Source: Progne subis subis
Lineage: Eukaryota; Chordata; Aves; Passeriformes; Hirundinidae
Direction of reading: 5' to 3'
DNA length: 64,000 nt
NCBI GenBank assembly: GCA_022316685.1
Contig: JAKJHU010000155.1
Location: 868,001-932,000 of the forward strand
Part shown: positions 1 to 15,871 of the stretch, one piece after another
How positions within the stretch are numbered: the stretch's first letter is position 1
Layout of the letters: each line of letters opens with the position of its first letter
Made by a program: the position numbers and the translations under genes
Notes under the pieces: generated by a model
The model's input: the letters and a program-made list of their open reading frames with translations, nothing else
What the model was told of the DNA's origin: nothing
Databases searched by the model: none

Positions 1-298
1 TAAAAAGGTGTAACACTTCTAACCTGTTGACTCAGGAATTGCTGTGAATTTCTGGCATCCTTTATGGCCCTTTTCTATAGCTTAGATGTTTCATGTTCAG
101 TAACAATTTGTAGTTTGGGGCTTTTTCTGATAAAGGTATCCAGACTATTTTGCTCTGCCTTGCTTAGCTAAGGCTAATCTCTGAATAGACAGTGGTTATG
201 GAAGTTTGTATCTTTCCATCTATTTCATTCACTACTCGACCAGACTCTGAAAGTCTCTTTCTACATCCACATCCTAGGTAGTTTCAAGAACTCCTTAC
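1..298 (-). other. KBTBD4: KBTBD4 intron 2 (partial)
   Basis: This is the start of the intron that follows KBTBD4 exon 2 on the minus strand. The donor reads TACAG|GTAAGG, with GT at 298-297. No exon is visible before the window edge, so the BACK remainder and the Kelch repeats lie outside. Confidence 0.8.
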
Positions 299-3200
299 CT
301 GTAAGGATGTCTGTCAGCAGGCGGAGAGGCAGGTGTAGGAACTCCTCCGTCTCCTGCAGCTGAGACAAATGTGACTTTGCGCAGTGTTTGGCAGCTGTGT
401 AGAGCTCCATGTCACTGTGTTGATCTGCCAACCACATGACCTGCAGACAGTTTCTAACCTGCACCGTACGGGCCAGAAAACGGGAGCACTCTTCAAAAAG
501 GGCAGTCAGCTGGTACATGTCTGCCACTTCATAGGTTTCCTGCAACTCCTCTGCCCTCAGCTTTACAGTTCCATGGTAAATATAGTCCACAAGGAGCTGA
601 AAGACACTCTCGCTAACATCCTGCAGCTCAATCACCCGGTTGTGGGCCTCCTTTAGGTTGGAAGTGAACATGGAACGAAAAAAGCAGCTCTGAGCTGAGA
701 GAACCAAACGGTGCAGCTGGAATTCTTTGCCTTCCACTGATATTGTAACATCAGCAAAGAGCTCATCCTCCAAGCATAATTTCATAATACCCTGGGCCAC
801 GCGGCCTGAGTGGGAGCGGTCGGTGAAGGTGTAGTTCACAAAGTAGTTTTCTTCTGCAGAGGAGCCTCCAGTCTCTTCTGATGACTCCATGGTGCTGCAC
901 AAATCAGACCTCCAGCAATCTGTAAAACAATAATTATATGGCTTTCTCTCACCACTAACAAGATTATGCAGTACTTCAGGGTACAGGGAAAAATCAAACA
1001 TATTGGTGAGAGTCCAGCATATTTTAGACTGAACATAAATAGCACAGCCAGAAACTTGTGCTTGAGCTTCAGAATCTCAAACAGCAAATGAGAAGTTGGC
1101 ATAATTAAAATTATAATATATACCAAACTTCCAGTACAGTGAACATCACATCCCAGCGGGGCTGGGAGACATGCATATCTTTTCACCACTCATTTCACTG
1201 ACACAAAGAAATGCAAGTTATTCAAGTGGAAAGTCCAGCAACTGCCCTAGGAAACTTGCAAAGCCAAAAAAAGTGGCAGCAGCAGAGCTGGACTAGATGC
1301 GAAAATGATTCAAGTATCATACTAAAAGAGAGCACAGGCAGCAGTTCATATCATCAGGAGGCGTTAATTAGTGTCCAAACCCAATGACGAATCTGTATCA
1401 AGGTGAACTTGTTTTTACCAAAACGGTGCATGAGATGTCTGCCTGACATAACCACCAGCCCTTCAAGCTAACCAAATGAGATAACTGATGGTTATGCCGT
1501 TTGTTAATGTGCCAGTCAACTTCAGCACGCAAAACAACATGTTAGATGTTGTTAGTCACTGCCTCCCAAGTGGAAAGGGGAACAAAATTTAAAAGAAAAC
1601 AAAAGAAAACACCTCTCAGTAGGTACCAGGGGTGTTTGCAGAGCTCCAGGTGGTTTGCAGGTCAGAAAAGCTTCTGAAACACAGAAGGGCTACTACAGCA
1701 AGGAGCTCTTCCTTACCATGGCTCTTGACAGCATTAAGAACGGTTGCCTACCTGTGTTCACTTTAGACTCATTTTTATAGCTGAATTACCAGCCATGATG
1801 TCTGATATCAGAAATTTCTTCCATAAACAATGAACATTATTTCAAGTAGAATGTTTCACAAAGATGTGATTTTTTTTTTTTTCTCCAACAGATTCATAAT
1901 TACTCTTCCACGGTTTATCTTGTCAAACACACATTTTCTACTCTGCTTGATCAGGAGGGCTCTTTGCTCAAATTCTGTCCATGAGAAGTAGTGTCTACAT
2001 TCCTAATTGAGTGGACAAGTCCACCACATCTCTGGTGATAGCCTGTCTTAATTATACTCTTATCTCAGTTTTACAGTAGTTCTGGTCTGCCTGTAAAGTA
2101 CCTATCCATTAGTCTGTAAGAGACTGAGGAACTGCAGTCAGCATAGAACGCATCAGTACTATTTTTCCAGCTTTACAAAGTATGAGCCTACCCTACAAAT
2201 TGGCTTTCACTTTGGTTAAAGCTCTTTATCCTTACAGTCAAGGTGCTTAGGAGCTTTAGCCCAGAATGCAGAAGAGACCCCACTGAGCATCAGGATTTGG
2301 ACAGATGAACTACTCTGTCCCCTAGGCACAGCAGAACCAGCTGCCCACACCACTCTGCACAACTCCCGAAGGACTGATGCCAAGTTACAAAAAAATGCCA
2401 AGAAGCAGCTAAAGACTATGCAAATCCCACGTCTTCCTTGCAGAAAGGTCCCCTTCGCACTCATGGTGTCTCTGCTATAAAGAAAGAGGCATGCAGGACA
2501 GTTAACTGCCCCGTAAAGCCAAAGAGTATGCTGAATGCATTCCACAGGCCAGGCTATCAGTGACAGGGGTTTAACCAATACCTGGTACACCTCCTTAACA
2601 GAATCGCAGAATCACTTAAGTTGGAAAAATCCTCTGAGACCATCGCGGCCAATCTATGGCCGAACACCACCATGTCAACTAGACCATGGCACTTCAGTCT
2701 TTCCTGAAACACTTCCAGGGCCAGCACCATCACCACCTTCCTGGGCAGTCCATTCCAGTCTCTAGTCATCCTTCCTGTGAAGAAATTATTTCTTAATGTC
2801 CAGCCTAAACCTCGCCTGCTGCAGCTTAAGCCTGTGTTCTCTCGCCCTGTCGCTGGTTGCCTGGGAGAAGAGGCCAACCCCCACCTGGCTACACCCTCTT
2901 TTCAGGCACTTGGAGAGGGGGATAAGGTCATCTTGAGCATTCTTTTCTCTAGGCTAAACAAACCCAGCTCCCTCAGCCGCTTCTCATAGCACCTGTGCTC
3001 CAGCTTCCTTCTTTCCTTGCTCCTGACAGCGTCGCGGATACCACGGCGGCGCCCGGGATCGGAGAATCCCTGAGCACAACTGACAGCGACCCCACGGTCC
3101 GAGGCGGGGAGAATGAAGGAAGGGAGGCTGATCCTGGAGAAACGCAGATTCCCACCAGGGCCGCGCTGACGCCGTGCGAGGCTCAGCGCTGGCTCAGCCC

Positions 3201-3330
3201 GGGGGCTGCCGGGGTCCGCCGCCCTCCGAGCCCACACCTCCCGGCGCTCGCAGCTCCGTCCCCGGGCCGGCGGCCGCTCCGCTCCCCCCGGCCGCGCCGC
3301 GCGGCACCCACCTGCGGCGCCTCCCTTCAT
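299..3330 (-). CDS. KBTBD4: KBTBD4, Kelch repeat and BTB domain-containing protein 4 (5' part only)
   Basis: KBTBD4 is a BTB-BACK-Kelch substrate adaptor for CUL3 ubiquitin ligase. Two exons are visible: exon 1 at 3330-3312 (starts MKGGAA, donor GCAG|GTGGGT) and exon 2 at 919-299 (acceptor TTTTACAG at 921-920). Exon 1 ends in phase 1 and joins exon 2 in frame, giving MKGGAA-DCWRSDLCST-MESSEETGG. A second start at 890 (MESSEE) corresponds to the shorter known isoform. The visible 213 residues contain the BTB domain at about residues 48-165 (ELFADVTISVEGKEFQLHR, then the DYIYHGTVKL segment) and the start of BACK (CLQVMWLADQHSD). The human protein is roughly 520-534 aa, so about 60% including all Kelch repeats is off-window. 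Intron 1 (920-3311) carries a CR1 copy. The gene shares its promoter with NDUFS3. Identification is by recognised family sequence and synteny. Confidence 0.93.
920..2596. other. KBTBD4 intron 1, unique part
   Basis: This is intronic sequence between KBTBD4 exon 2 and an intronic CR1. I see no convincing exon or RNA gene. There is one short T-run near 1869-1882. Confidence 0.6.
2597..3003 (-). repeat. CR1 LINE 3' fragment, antisense
   Basis: The + strand reads as the reverse complement of an avian CR1 3' end: AGAATCGCAGAATCACTTAA, the GTCCATTCCAG and CTTCCTGTGAAGAAATTATT segments, then AAACCCAGCTCCCTCAGCCG. Similarity stops around GTGCTCCAG at 3003, where the CpG island begins. The copy lies inside KBTBD4 intron 1, about 310 bp from exon 1. 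Confidence 0.88.
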
Positions 3331-3530
3331 GCCGCCGCCCCGGGCTGCCCCAGCGGCTGCTCCCAGCCCTCACCCTGCGCCAGGCGCCGCCGGGCACTCG
3401 CCGATTCCGCCCACCGACCCGGAGCCGTCCCCGGGAAGCTCTTCGCGCGCTTCCGCCCCCGGGGGAAGCGCGGCGGCGGCGGCGCTTTCCGCTTCCGCCC
3501 CGTGCCCTTGCCCGTCCGTGTCCCGGCGGG
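3331..3530. promoter_or_regulatory. Bidirectional promoter KBTBD4 / NDUFS3
   Basis: Exactly 200 bp separates the two divergent start codons. The stretch has no TATA box. It contains ETS/GABP-like cores: GCTTCCGCCCC at 3449-3459 and 3491-3501, and a facing GGAAGCG at 3464-3470 that forms an inverted repeat with CGCTTCC at 3448-3454. ETS-family (GABP/NRF-2) sites are known in promoters of nuclear respiratory-chain genes and in bidirectional promoters. Use of these sites here is inferred. Confidence 0.8.
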
Positions 3531-7714
<4,184 letters not shown>

Positions 7715-7773
7715 CAGCAGAAGGAAGTGGATGTGCAGCACCATCCTTTCAGTTCTAATATAGTATTTATAAT

Positions 7774-7779
7774 AATAAA
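7774..7779 (+). terminator. NDUFS3: NDUFS3 polyadenylation signal AATAAA
   Basis: A canonical AATAAA lies 60 bp after the NDUFS3 stop codon, in an AT-rich stretch, and is followed by GT-rich sequence (CCTGTTGTGATCTGGTG). A very short 3' UTR suits this housekeeping gene. Confidence 0.8.
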
Positions 7780-7920
7780 AATTGATATGAGATACTTGCC
7801 TGTTGTGATCTGGTGAGTAATGTTTTCAAACTAGATGAAAAGCACTAGGCCCGGGAATGCTAATTTACAATCCTTATAATCCAGCTGGTAGATGATTACC
7901 TGGTGGTTCGAGTTGTAAAA

Positions 7921-7921
<1 letters not shown>

Positions 7922-7955
<34 letters not shown>
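7922..7955 (+). repeat. Poly-G tract (34 G)
   Basis: An uninterrupted run of 34 G lies about 145 bp past the NDUFS3 polyadenylation signal. It could form G-quadruplexes, and its exact length is prone to sequencing error. Confidence 0.95.
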
Positions 7956-7957
<2 letters not shown>

Positions 7958-8418
7958 TTTGGTTTGCAAATTTGTCTTTTTGATTTGCAAATTGAACAGA
8001 GTGCAAGCATTGCCTGTGGCTAAGTGTTTCCTGAACATTACTACTGCCAGCTGTCCCTGCAGGTAAAAATCAGAACCTGAGCACTCCCTAGGAGACTGCA
8101 CTGAAGCAGCTGTGGAGTTTGAGCAATGGAACAGCAGTTTCTTAGCTCCAGGATGAGTGTTGGGAAGATGGTAATAATATGGCAAAAAGGCAAAGCCTGT
8201 GTAAGTGGTTCTAATACAGTTCCTGTCAGGACAACACAAATGTACGTGGGTCCAGACCAAAACAATTATGGAAATCTCTGTTGTTTTCATGGGAATTAGG
8301 TCAGTGCCTTTTCTCCCAACAGGAGTTGCAGGTAACTTCTGAAGTGACACTCCCTCAATCTGGCTTTTTCTTCACAATCAAGCAGCCTTTATTTTCTCCA
8401 GCATCTTCAGAGTGTTCC

Positions 8419-8444
8419 TTTTTTTTTTTTTTTTTTTTTTTTTT
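8419..8444 (+). repeat. Poly-T tract (26 T)
   Basis: A run of 26 T followed by CCCC. This is a simple repeat with no recognisable retroposon body attached. Confidence 0.95.
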
Positions 8445-11400
8445 CCCCTGCAACCAAAAATATACCCCTCCCTTGTCTCATAGACAGGAGTCGGTTTCTT
8501 TTTGTCAGTATTCCAGTTATTTTGAGCTCTATGATACAATAGCATTACCACCTCCTTTGCTCTTGTGGAAAATCTCTCTTCTTTCCAAAAGGCTGGAAGA
8601 ATGCTGTAGTTCCAGCCCACCCACCACCTGTTTGAATGGGATTACATTACAGCAGTCATCAATTAATAATGTCCCTTGTCCTTGGTCCAGAAAATGCATA
8701 ATGCTCTGCATCAGAAAGCTGACTGACCTCATTAACATCTGAAAACTGTTGTATAAGAGATTTCATAAAATAATTCACAAGCAATTTGTAGAAATTCCCT
8801 GAATGGATACTTAAGCTTTTAAGTTGTAAAAGGACTAATTAAAATAGGGGTTTGGAGGAGGTTAGGGTATTGGATGGAGAAAGGGATACAACAGTAGTAA
8901 ATTCAATTAAGGAAAAAAACCTACTTGCTGTGACCAGAATGTGATCTATTTTCAAGAATAAAGACTGAACTGTATTCTAAGAACTGGGTTTCCTTGTAAG
9001 CATGGGATGGTTAATTTTTTTTTTTTTAATTAATTTTAAAATTTTGTTTCAGCTGCTGTGGCCAGCTGTGTTTGGGATGTGACTCAACAGCGTTCTCTGG
9101 TTAAAATAAATAGCATTTGCCATTCACCTTAAAAGTCACAGCTCTACATGGGAAGGAGAAGTGAACAGAGATCAGCAGAAGTTTGGGGGTTTTATATAAT
9201 TTTTAGTTCTAATTTAGTTCTGTCTGAGGAGATTAAATAGGAAATTTAAGTAGCATTAAATAGGAAATTGAACTTAATTCTTCCTAAAAGATGTTCCACA
9301 GCTGGTTGTTTTCTTTGCAGTGGCTCTCATAGCATGCTGATGCCTATTGTGCAAGACAGATAAGTTCCTTCTATCACCATGGAAATTCTTTATAAATCAC
9401 ATTTCCTCTCCATGTTCTCCTTCATCCCAGGCTGAGACACCACATCAAGACTTATGGTCTATATGTTATAAAAAATATGTATTTCCCAGAACGATAAGTC
9501 AGACTGATGGTAGCAGGAACACTAGGAAATTTGCCTTTTAAAATTAATGTTTGTGCAGAGGGAGAATTTGACTGACATCAAGAAATATCAGACATGATGC
9601 CTTGTCAAGTTAGACAATATGCAAAGTTTGCTCAAGAATATGTGTAGTGGGAAAGTAGCCAGCCCTTTGGAAAACAGGCATTGACTCCAGCAGGGCTTTA
9701 GTATGTGGAATAGTTCCAAGTGGATCTGAATCTCTTCTCATTAGTGAAGCCTGGGAGATCAGAAGGATGTAGTTTACTCACCTAGGCTCACTATGGCAGG
9801 GCACAAGAGACTGCACAGCCTCACAGAGAACTTGTGAACTCTGCTTCCTCCACTGCTCCTAAGCTCCAGAGGCCATTTTGCTCATGGGGCCTGCTCACTC
9901 TGGGCTCCTTGTGGCTGCTGGACACTTGCTTCATGCTGGACAAGGCTGAGGTCAACTTGGCCAAGGACAAAGCTGTCTTCCAAATCCTCTGTCCTTGCCT
10001 GTTGCATTCTGCCAGCTTCTCTGGGGTTTGTTTGCCTGGGTTGGATTCCCCAACTGCAGAAGGATGTGGGATGAAATGTTAAGACAGATGGAGCTGACTT
10101 ACAGACACACTATACAGAAGAGAGATTTTCTGGTACTGAAGGGACAGATAGACTTTAGGCAATGACTCACAGTCACCATGTTGAGCTTCTCCAGCTGAGT
10201 AGGTTTTGCTGGTGCCTTCCAGAACTCTGAGGATATGGATATTGACAGTGTCAGGGTGTCTACTCACCTCATGTGCAGTAGGTGCAGAGGGATGGGGCTC
10301 TCCCTGTCACTTCTACACACCTCATTACTCCTTCAAGCAGTAGATGCTGCTCAAAAACTGAAACAAAAAGACAAGCAAAGCATCCTTGTAAGGACTGGCA
10401 GCACCATACCTGGAAAATACCAGTATTACAGTGGTCCTGTCTGGTTACAGTCAGTGCTTCACCCCTGCTTCCCTCAAAGTTTTCTTACTTCTTCCAGTAA
10501 ATTACTCCAGTAACTCAAACATCACCTTTTCTGGGAGCCACAAATGTCCTTCTTCTTTCCCCTCTTTCTTCAGTCTTCTTCCTTTCCTGAGCATCTGCCA
10601 GACAGCCCCAGGCTGGGAGTAATCTCCCCAAGTTCTGGGCAAGATGATCGAAGGCAGTGATTTCTTCAATTCTATACGCAGAATTTCCCTTTTGTGAATA
10701 TGCTATCTCCCTGAAGTCCTACTTCAAAGAAACTTCCCTCCTGAAGAGGCTCTTCTGGTGCCACACCTTGTGCCTCAATAGCATCCAACCAGTTCCTGCA
10801 GTTTTTGACCACTCTTATCGTCTCATTTCCCATGTTGCTGCTTCAGGAGGTCATAGTGAAAAAGAAGAAATCAGTCAAGGTGTCCCTGCATAAACCTGGC
10901 TTGTGACATTTTGAAACTGCTCCAACAACAGACGGTATGGCCAGGGGAGTGTAGAGTGGTAGGGCTGTGCTCAGTTGGGAGTACCTGGCAAGGACAGAAT
11001 CCTTCAGGAGGAGCAGGTGCACTGCCCAACATTGCACTCATACACGCAGGGACTGTGTACAGCTGTCAGAAACTCAGTCTTGTTTCTGTGCAAATATTGC
11101 TGCTGTACAGACAGCTAAGGAATATGTTTATTACTCTGAAATTGCCTTTAGTTTTGTGATAGTGAGGTAATTCTACAAAATTTCCCTAGCTCAAGGCAGC
11201 ATCCACACTGATGCTTGTCCCTCATCTGCCACCATGTCAGTCACCTGAGCACAAGACTCTTCTCTTCTCCCTCCCACCAACGTGGCTGTCTTCCTCCAGG
11301 CACTTCAGCTGCAAGCTGTTAGTAGGAAATTCTCCTGTTGACAAAATCATGTACAGCTCTCACAGATGTTGGCCAAAATCCTGTTGGGCAATCCTCTTCA

Positions 11401-12309
11401 TGTCATGTGCTCCAAGTTAAAGAGAGGCTGCCTCATGGCCCATGAAACACAGGGGTTTTTCCATAGTGGTTTCTAGACCAAGTCCTGTGTACACTGTGGC
11501 CTAAAAGGGACTCTGGCACAAAGAAGAAGGCACATCGATCTCACTGCACAGATTGGCCATTAGTGTCTGCCTCTTGGGTAGCTTGTGATTCGGTTTAATA
11601 AAAGAAGAAAGGGATGCAACTGAAGAGTAAGCAGCAGAAAATAATGAAAAATGAAAGCACCGAAGTGTGAAGATACCTAAGGCTATGACAGAAACACAGG
11701 TCTTGCTTTGAATCCAAACTGAAGGGAAGAGTGGCTCTGGATATTGTGGGCCCTTCTGTGACTCTTCCGTTATGAGCTGCTTCTCTTGGCTGGTGTGAGT
11801 CCGGGTATTGCCAGGTACAGCTACAGAACCTGAAAATTCCAGAAGATGTGGTCCTTTGCACACAGACAACTTAGCAACTGGGACATCGTTCCAGCCCTTA
11901 GTACACTGTCTAGTGACAGTATGTCCTGCCTGATGTCCTGTAACTTGATAAGCAAGGGATGCATTTCAATTCTTTTCTCTTTTCTAGGCAGATTTCTTTC
12001 TTCCTTTAACAAGAAGGAGACGGTTTTAGCCCTTATTTACACATATTACTGTGTATTTGTATAACCCTGGCATCACACACTGTGCCATACAGAGTAGAAA
12101 TACAGAACAGTTTGACTGAGGACTTGGCACTAATAAATGTATAAAGATGTCTAGAGAACAGATACTTGCTGTAAAGTGAATCAAATGAAGTTTGTCTATG
12201 TAATTCAGAACATCTAAGGCAGACTGTGCTCATTGTAACCCAGAAGTTCACTCACAGGAGAGGACAATGAGGGGCTAAAGCCTGAGCCACTTTGATACTT
12301 GGTTTCTAC

Positions 12310-12347
12310 TACTGAGTTCTACTGAGTTACTGAGTTCTACTGAGTTC
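12310..12347 (+). repeat. Short tandem repeat, unit TACTGAGTTC
   Basis: Four tandem copies of a 10-base unit; the second copy lacks two bases. Confidence 0.85.
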
Positions 12348-12946
12348 TCCCTCCAGGGGTTTGATACAGAACTGAACCAGTGACATTTCTTCTGCCTGCG
12401 TGTATGTTTTGGCTACTACGGCCCTTCCATGAATCTGCAGTCTGCTAAGCTTTATCTGTTTGAGACATTCCAGGATTGTTTTCAGATTTTCAAACCCAGG
12501 AAAAGAGAAAACTGAAAAGGAAGCCAAGGAGGTGAGCAGAAGTGTTGCAGTATGTGACAGAGGCACTGTGCAGAGATGGAAGGGACTAGGGGGTCCTTCC
12601 TCCTTAAGAAGGAAATGTATGTAGTGGAATTTCTTGCAACTAACAGCTTCCTAGAATCATTGCAGCGAAAAGACAGTCTTTGAAAAGGAAGCTTAAACAA
12701 TTCTGCCAAAAACATCACAACAAAGTTTTCCAAGTTTCCAAAATATGATGGAAAATATCTTTCAGGGTCAGCAAGTTGAACTGCAAGCCCTTCCCAGGGC
12801 TGTGACCAGAAACACAGAAAGATGGATCCATTCCAAGAGAGGCTGCTGGGATCCGAAGCAGCAGGGGAAGACGCCCCAGCGCACTGCTGTGGCTTCTGGC
12901 GTGGCGCTGTCACAGAGCGGGTGGCAGCTGCTCCCACAGCGCTGCC

Positions 12947-15871
12947 ATGGCCCAGGCACAGCTCGGCTCCTGGCTGCTCCTGTGTGTGCTCGCTGCATCC
13001 CAGAGGCTGACAGGTAGGGAGCACATCTGTTAGCGACACGGCTCCTTGGCTTGGCAAACCTTTGTGCAATGCCATTTGTGCCATGCTTTTCCGCTCCTTC
13101 AAATGTGGCCCGAGGCCTCAGGCAGCTGCACTGGCACGGGAGAGAGCTGGAGTCCAGCTAGGGGGGGTTTGCTGGTGGGGGGCACTGCCTACCTAATTGC
13201 AGGCTGAAGACCTGTTTGGTGTGTTTGGTGGCAAGAGGAGGATTTTCTTGGGTCTCCATAGAAAAAATAATCTCCTGCGATATTGTTTGTGGATTTTCTA
13301 CATGTTTTTGGGAAACAAAGCCCCACCCAATCCTGCTGAGTGATAAAATAAGTAAGGATTTTCCTTTCCCCAGAGGGTATTTATGTTTTTATTTCAATAC
13401 ATTATTTGTTATGCTTTGTTAAGTTTTTCTCTACTCAAAAATCTACCACTGTGTGTATTTATGAGGCAGTTACTAAGAACAGCAGTTTGGCACCTATTCA
13501 ACAAATGCACTGACTTTGCAGGCAGTCAGACATCTCTCAGGAGAGGGGTCTGTGAACCTGAAGGATCAGTTACTAGAGACAGGACCAGCAAAGGAATTTC
13601 CAGATGATAAAATGCTTTCACCTGAGCTAAAAGCTGGTACATCTAGGGAGGAGTAGGAAAGAGAAGCTACATCCCTGCTCACATTCCAAAGCCACAGCTG
13701 GCTTGGATCACAGAGCCTGCAGCTGTGCAGAGAAACAAACCCCTGCAGCCTGCGGGCTGGCAGTGCACTTCTCCAGGCAGCTCGCACATCTCCCTGGAAA
13801 GGTCCAATCACAAAGATGGAGATTTGGAAGTGTTTTTTTGGTCGCAGTCATCATACACACACAGTACTTAATAATATTTCTACTTTTTATATGCACCTGC
13901 TGATTTTAACTCGAGTATTCAATGTAAATCCTCCCTTTTTTTTACTTTAATTTAAAAAAGCCCTCATCCATTTAAAGATGAAAAAAACCCCCAAAAAACC
14001 CAAAAACAACCACCATAAATGTATCAGAGAGCTTACTATTTTATATGAGCTTTTTCAATTTCATGTTTCTTAACCTGAAGGATGTCTGTAAGAAGTAAAA
14101 GAGGGTCTTGGACTACCTCATGACACTGATAATACAGAGGAGTGAAGGGATGCAGCCTCTCTCTCACAGTCCTGGACCAAGATTGCTCATTGTCTTCTTT
14201 TTCACACACACACAAAAAGAAATAAAATAGATGCAGACCGTCAAAGCACAGTAAATATTAGGAAATGAAAATCAAACAATTCTTAGGATTAATGTGACTT
14301 TCATATTCAAAAATTGCCATTCCTCTGGCCTCATATCCATTTTTCCCATATTACATGATGTCATGTGTCCTAGCAAGTAATTAGCTGGACATCAAACAAG
14401 CCATAATGGATCTGATAAGGTTTCTTTTATCCTCACACTCTTCCAGCAGCAGAACTTAAGGAAGAAGTAGAAGAGCAGGATAAGCATCAGTTTATGTTTC
14501 TAGCAGCAGCTTGAGGAGCCTGCCAGCACCCTCTTCTCATTGGACAGCATTACTTACTCCAGCAAAAAACCAACCAAACCCCCTCTGTTCAAACCCCATC
14601 CATTCTCAGTGTGAGAGGCTTCCCTGCTGCCTGTCAAAGCCGTGCCTTTGCTGCTCTATGCTTTAGCTCTGTTGGCAGGACTAAGGGCCATGATATCCAA
14701 AACCTCGCCTCAACCACTGCTGCTTCTCTTAAAAAGCTTGTTTTTGCTTATCAAAATCCCGTGGTCAGCATCTGTCATATTTGGCAAGCTGAGCGGTAGC
14801 TCAGGAATGCTGAACACGTTATTGACAATCAAATGGCAGAAACAGTAAACAGGAAGGTCTTGTGCTACCAAGCTCTGTGTGATGTCTTCCAGATGAGCAT
14901 CCTCACAGCGGCACCAACACAGCCCGTCGTGGCCCAGAGGACGCTGGCATCATGTTAGAGGTCTCCTGAGCACTGGGGGCCCTGGGCCGAGGCACTGTTA
15001 GCGCCCACGCTCCCACCTGCCTGCACGTAAAAACTCACCTGTTCTGTTTGTTCTCATCCCTGACGGATTTCAGGAGCCCCTGGAGAACGCCTCGGCCACG
15101 CCTAATGGCATCAGCGCTCCCTCCTGCCCCAATGGGGCTCTGCCCCACGCCGAGGCGGGGCAAGGGCCCATCCCCGCTGGGCTCGGCGGCTGCCCGAGGG
15201 GAGGAGCTGCAGGCGGGACCGCGGGGGACGGGAGGGCGGGAGGCAAGGAGGTGTGGGGCTGGTCAGAAACGGCGTGTGGGGCTGGCAGAGGGGCACATGG
15301 GCGGGACTAGGCCGGCCGTGAGGGCGCGGCCGCCTCTGGGCCCGGCCGAGGTTTGGCCGCAGCGCGGAGGGCTTTGCTTGGTCGTGCCGGGCTTTCCGTG
15401 ACCGTGCCGCTCGCTCCTCTCTTCCAGATGCTCTGGGGAAGGCTGGATATTCAGGCCAACGGGACAATCCGGCTGCGGGATGAAGAGCTGGCCTCCCTAC
15501 GCCCGGCACGGCGGTTCCTGCAGATTTTAGAGGAGGAAGTTCCCAAAACACCGGCGGAGATCGAGCAGCATCTGAGATACTATTCACTGACTGACACTCC
15601 CTTGACTCCGATGGAGTTTGACCGTCTCCTTTTCAGCAGTGTTTACAGTGCCTATCAGGTTCGCTCCGTGCAGGGTCTGGATAAAACCCCCTGGATTGGC
15701 TTTTTCTCTCAGCTGGCTGATGAAATCTTTCGTGACCTGTGCAAGGGGCTCTGCCCAGCAAATACCACCCTCCTCCAGGCTTCCTGGCCTTGGAAGGAGA
15801 AACCTTCACATTTAGCGTCCCTGAAACATTTCTATCGCTCTAATCTGGCCAGGACCAAGAGAGACACCTAA
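12947..15871 (+). CDS. FAM180B: FAM180B, secreted FAM180-family protein (three-exon model)
   Basis: The last exon, 15428-15871, is the secure part. It follows the acceptor CTCTTCCAG and encodes 147 residues with the FAM180 core (LRDEELASLRPAR, then PMEFDRLL and SSVYSAYQVRS). Proposed exon 1, 12947-13013, encodes a signal peptide (MAQAQLGSWLLLCVLAASQR) and ends in phase 1 at ACAG|GTAGGG. Proposed exon 2, 14893-14960, follows acceptor TCTTCCAG and ends in phase 0 with EDAGIMLE, which aligns in my reading with the family's short Glu/Leu-rich segment before the core. The three join in frame to 192 aa (human about 183). The exon 2 donor (GAG|GTCTCC) is weak, so exons 1-2 are tentative. Function is unknown in the family. 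The position between NDUFS3 and C1QTNF4, same strand as NDUFS3, matches human FAM180B. Confidence 0.8.
15060..15427. promoter_or_regulatory. GC-rich CpG-containing block in FAM180B intron 2
   Basis: About 370 bp of GC-rich sequence with several CpGs sits directly upstream of the FAM180B core exon. It is open in more than one frame. From 15070 one frame (beginning EPLENASATPNG) stays open after an AG, so an alternative first exon or promoter is possible, but I cannot join it confidently. Confidence 0.4.

Larger units (their letters stand above)
7780..12946. other. Intergenic NDUFS3-FAM180B
   Basis: No exon is supported here. The region holds a 34-base G homopolymer, a 26-base T homopolymer and a small TACTGAGTTC tandem repeat (12310-12347). 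Open frames up to about 200 codons are isolated, lack recognisable domains and have no splice partners. Confidence 0.6.

Noticed and set aside
12482..13102. 206-codon minus-strand frame over FAM180B exon 1
   Set aside because: Antisense to a plausible signal-peptide exon, with no recognised domain; treated as a shadow.
14461..14515. Alternative FAM180B middle exon encoding ELKEEVEEQDKHQ after TTCCAGCAGCAG
   Set aside because: It is in phase with exon 1 but hits a stop before any usable donor.
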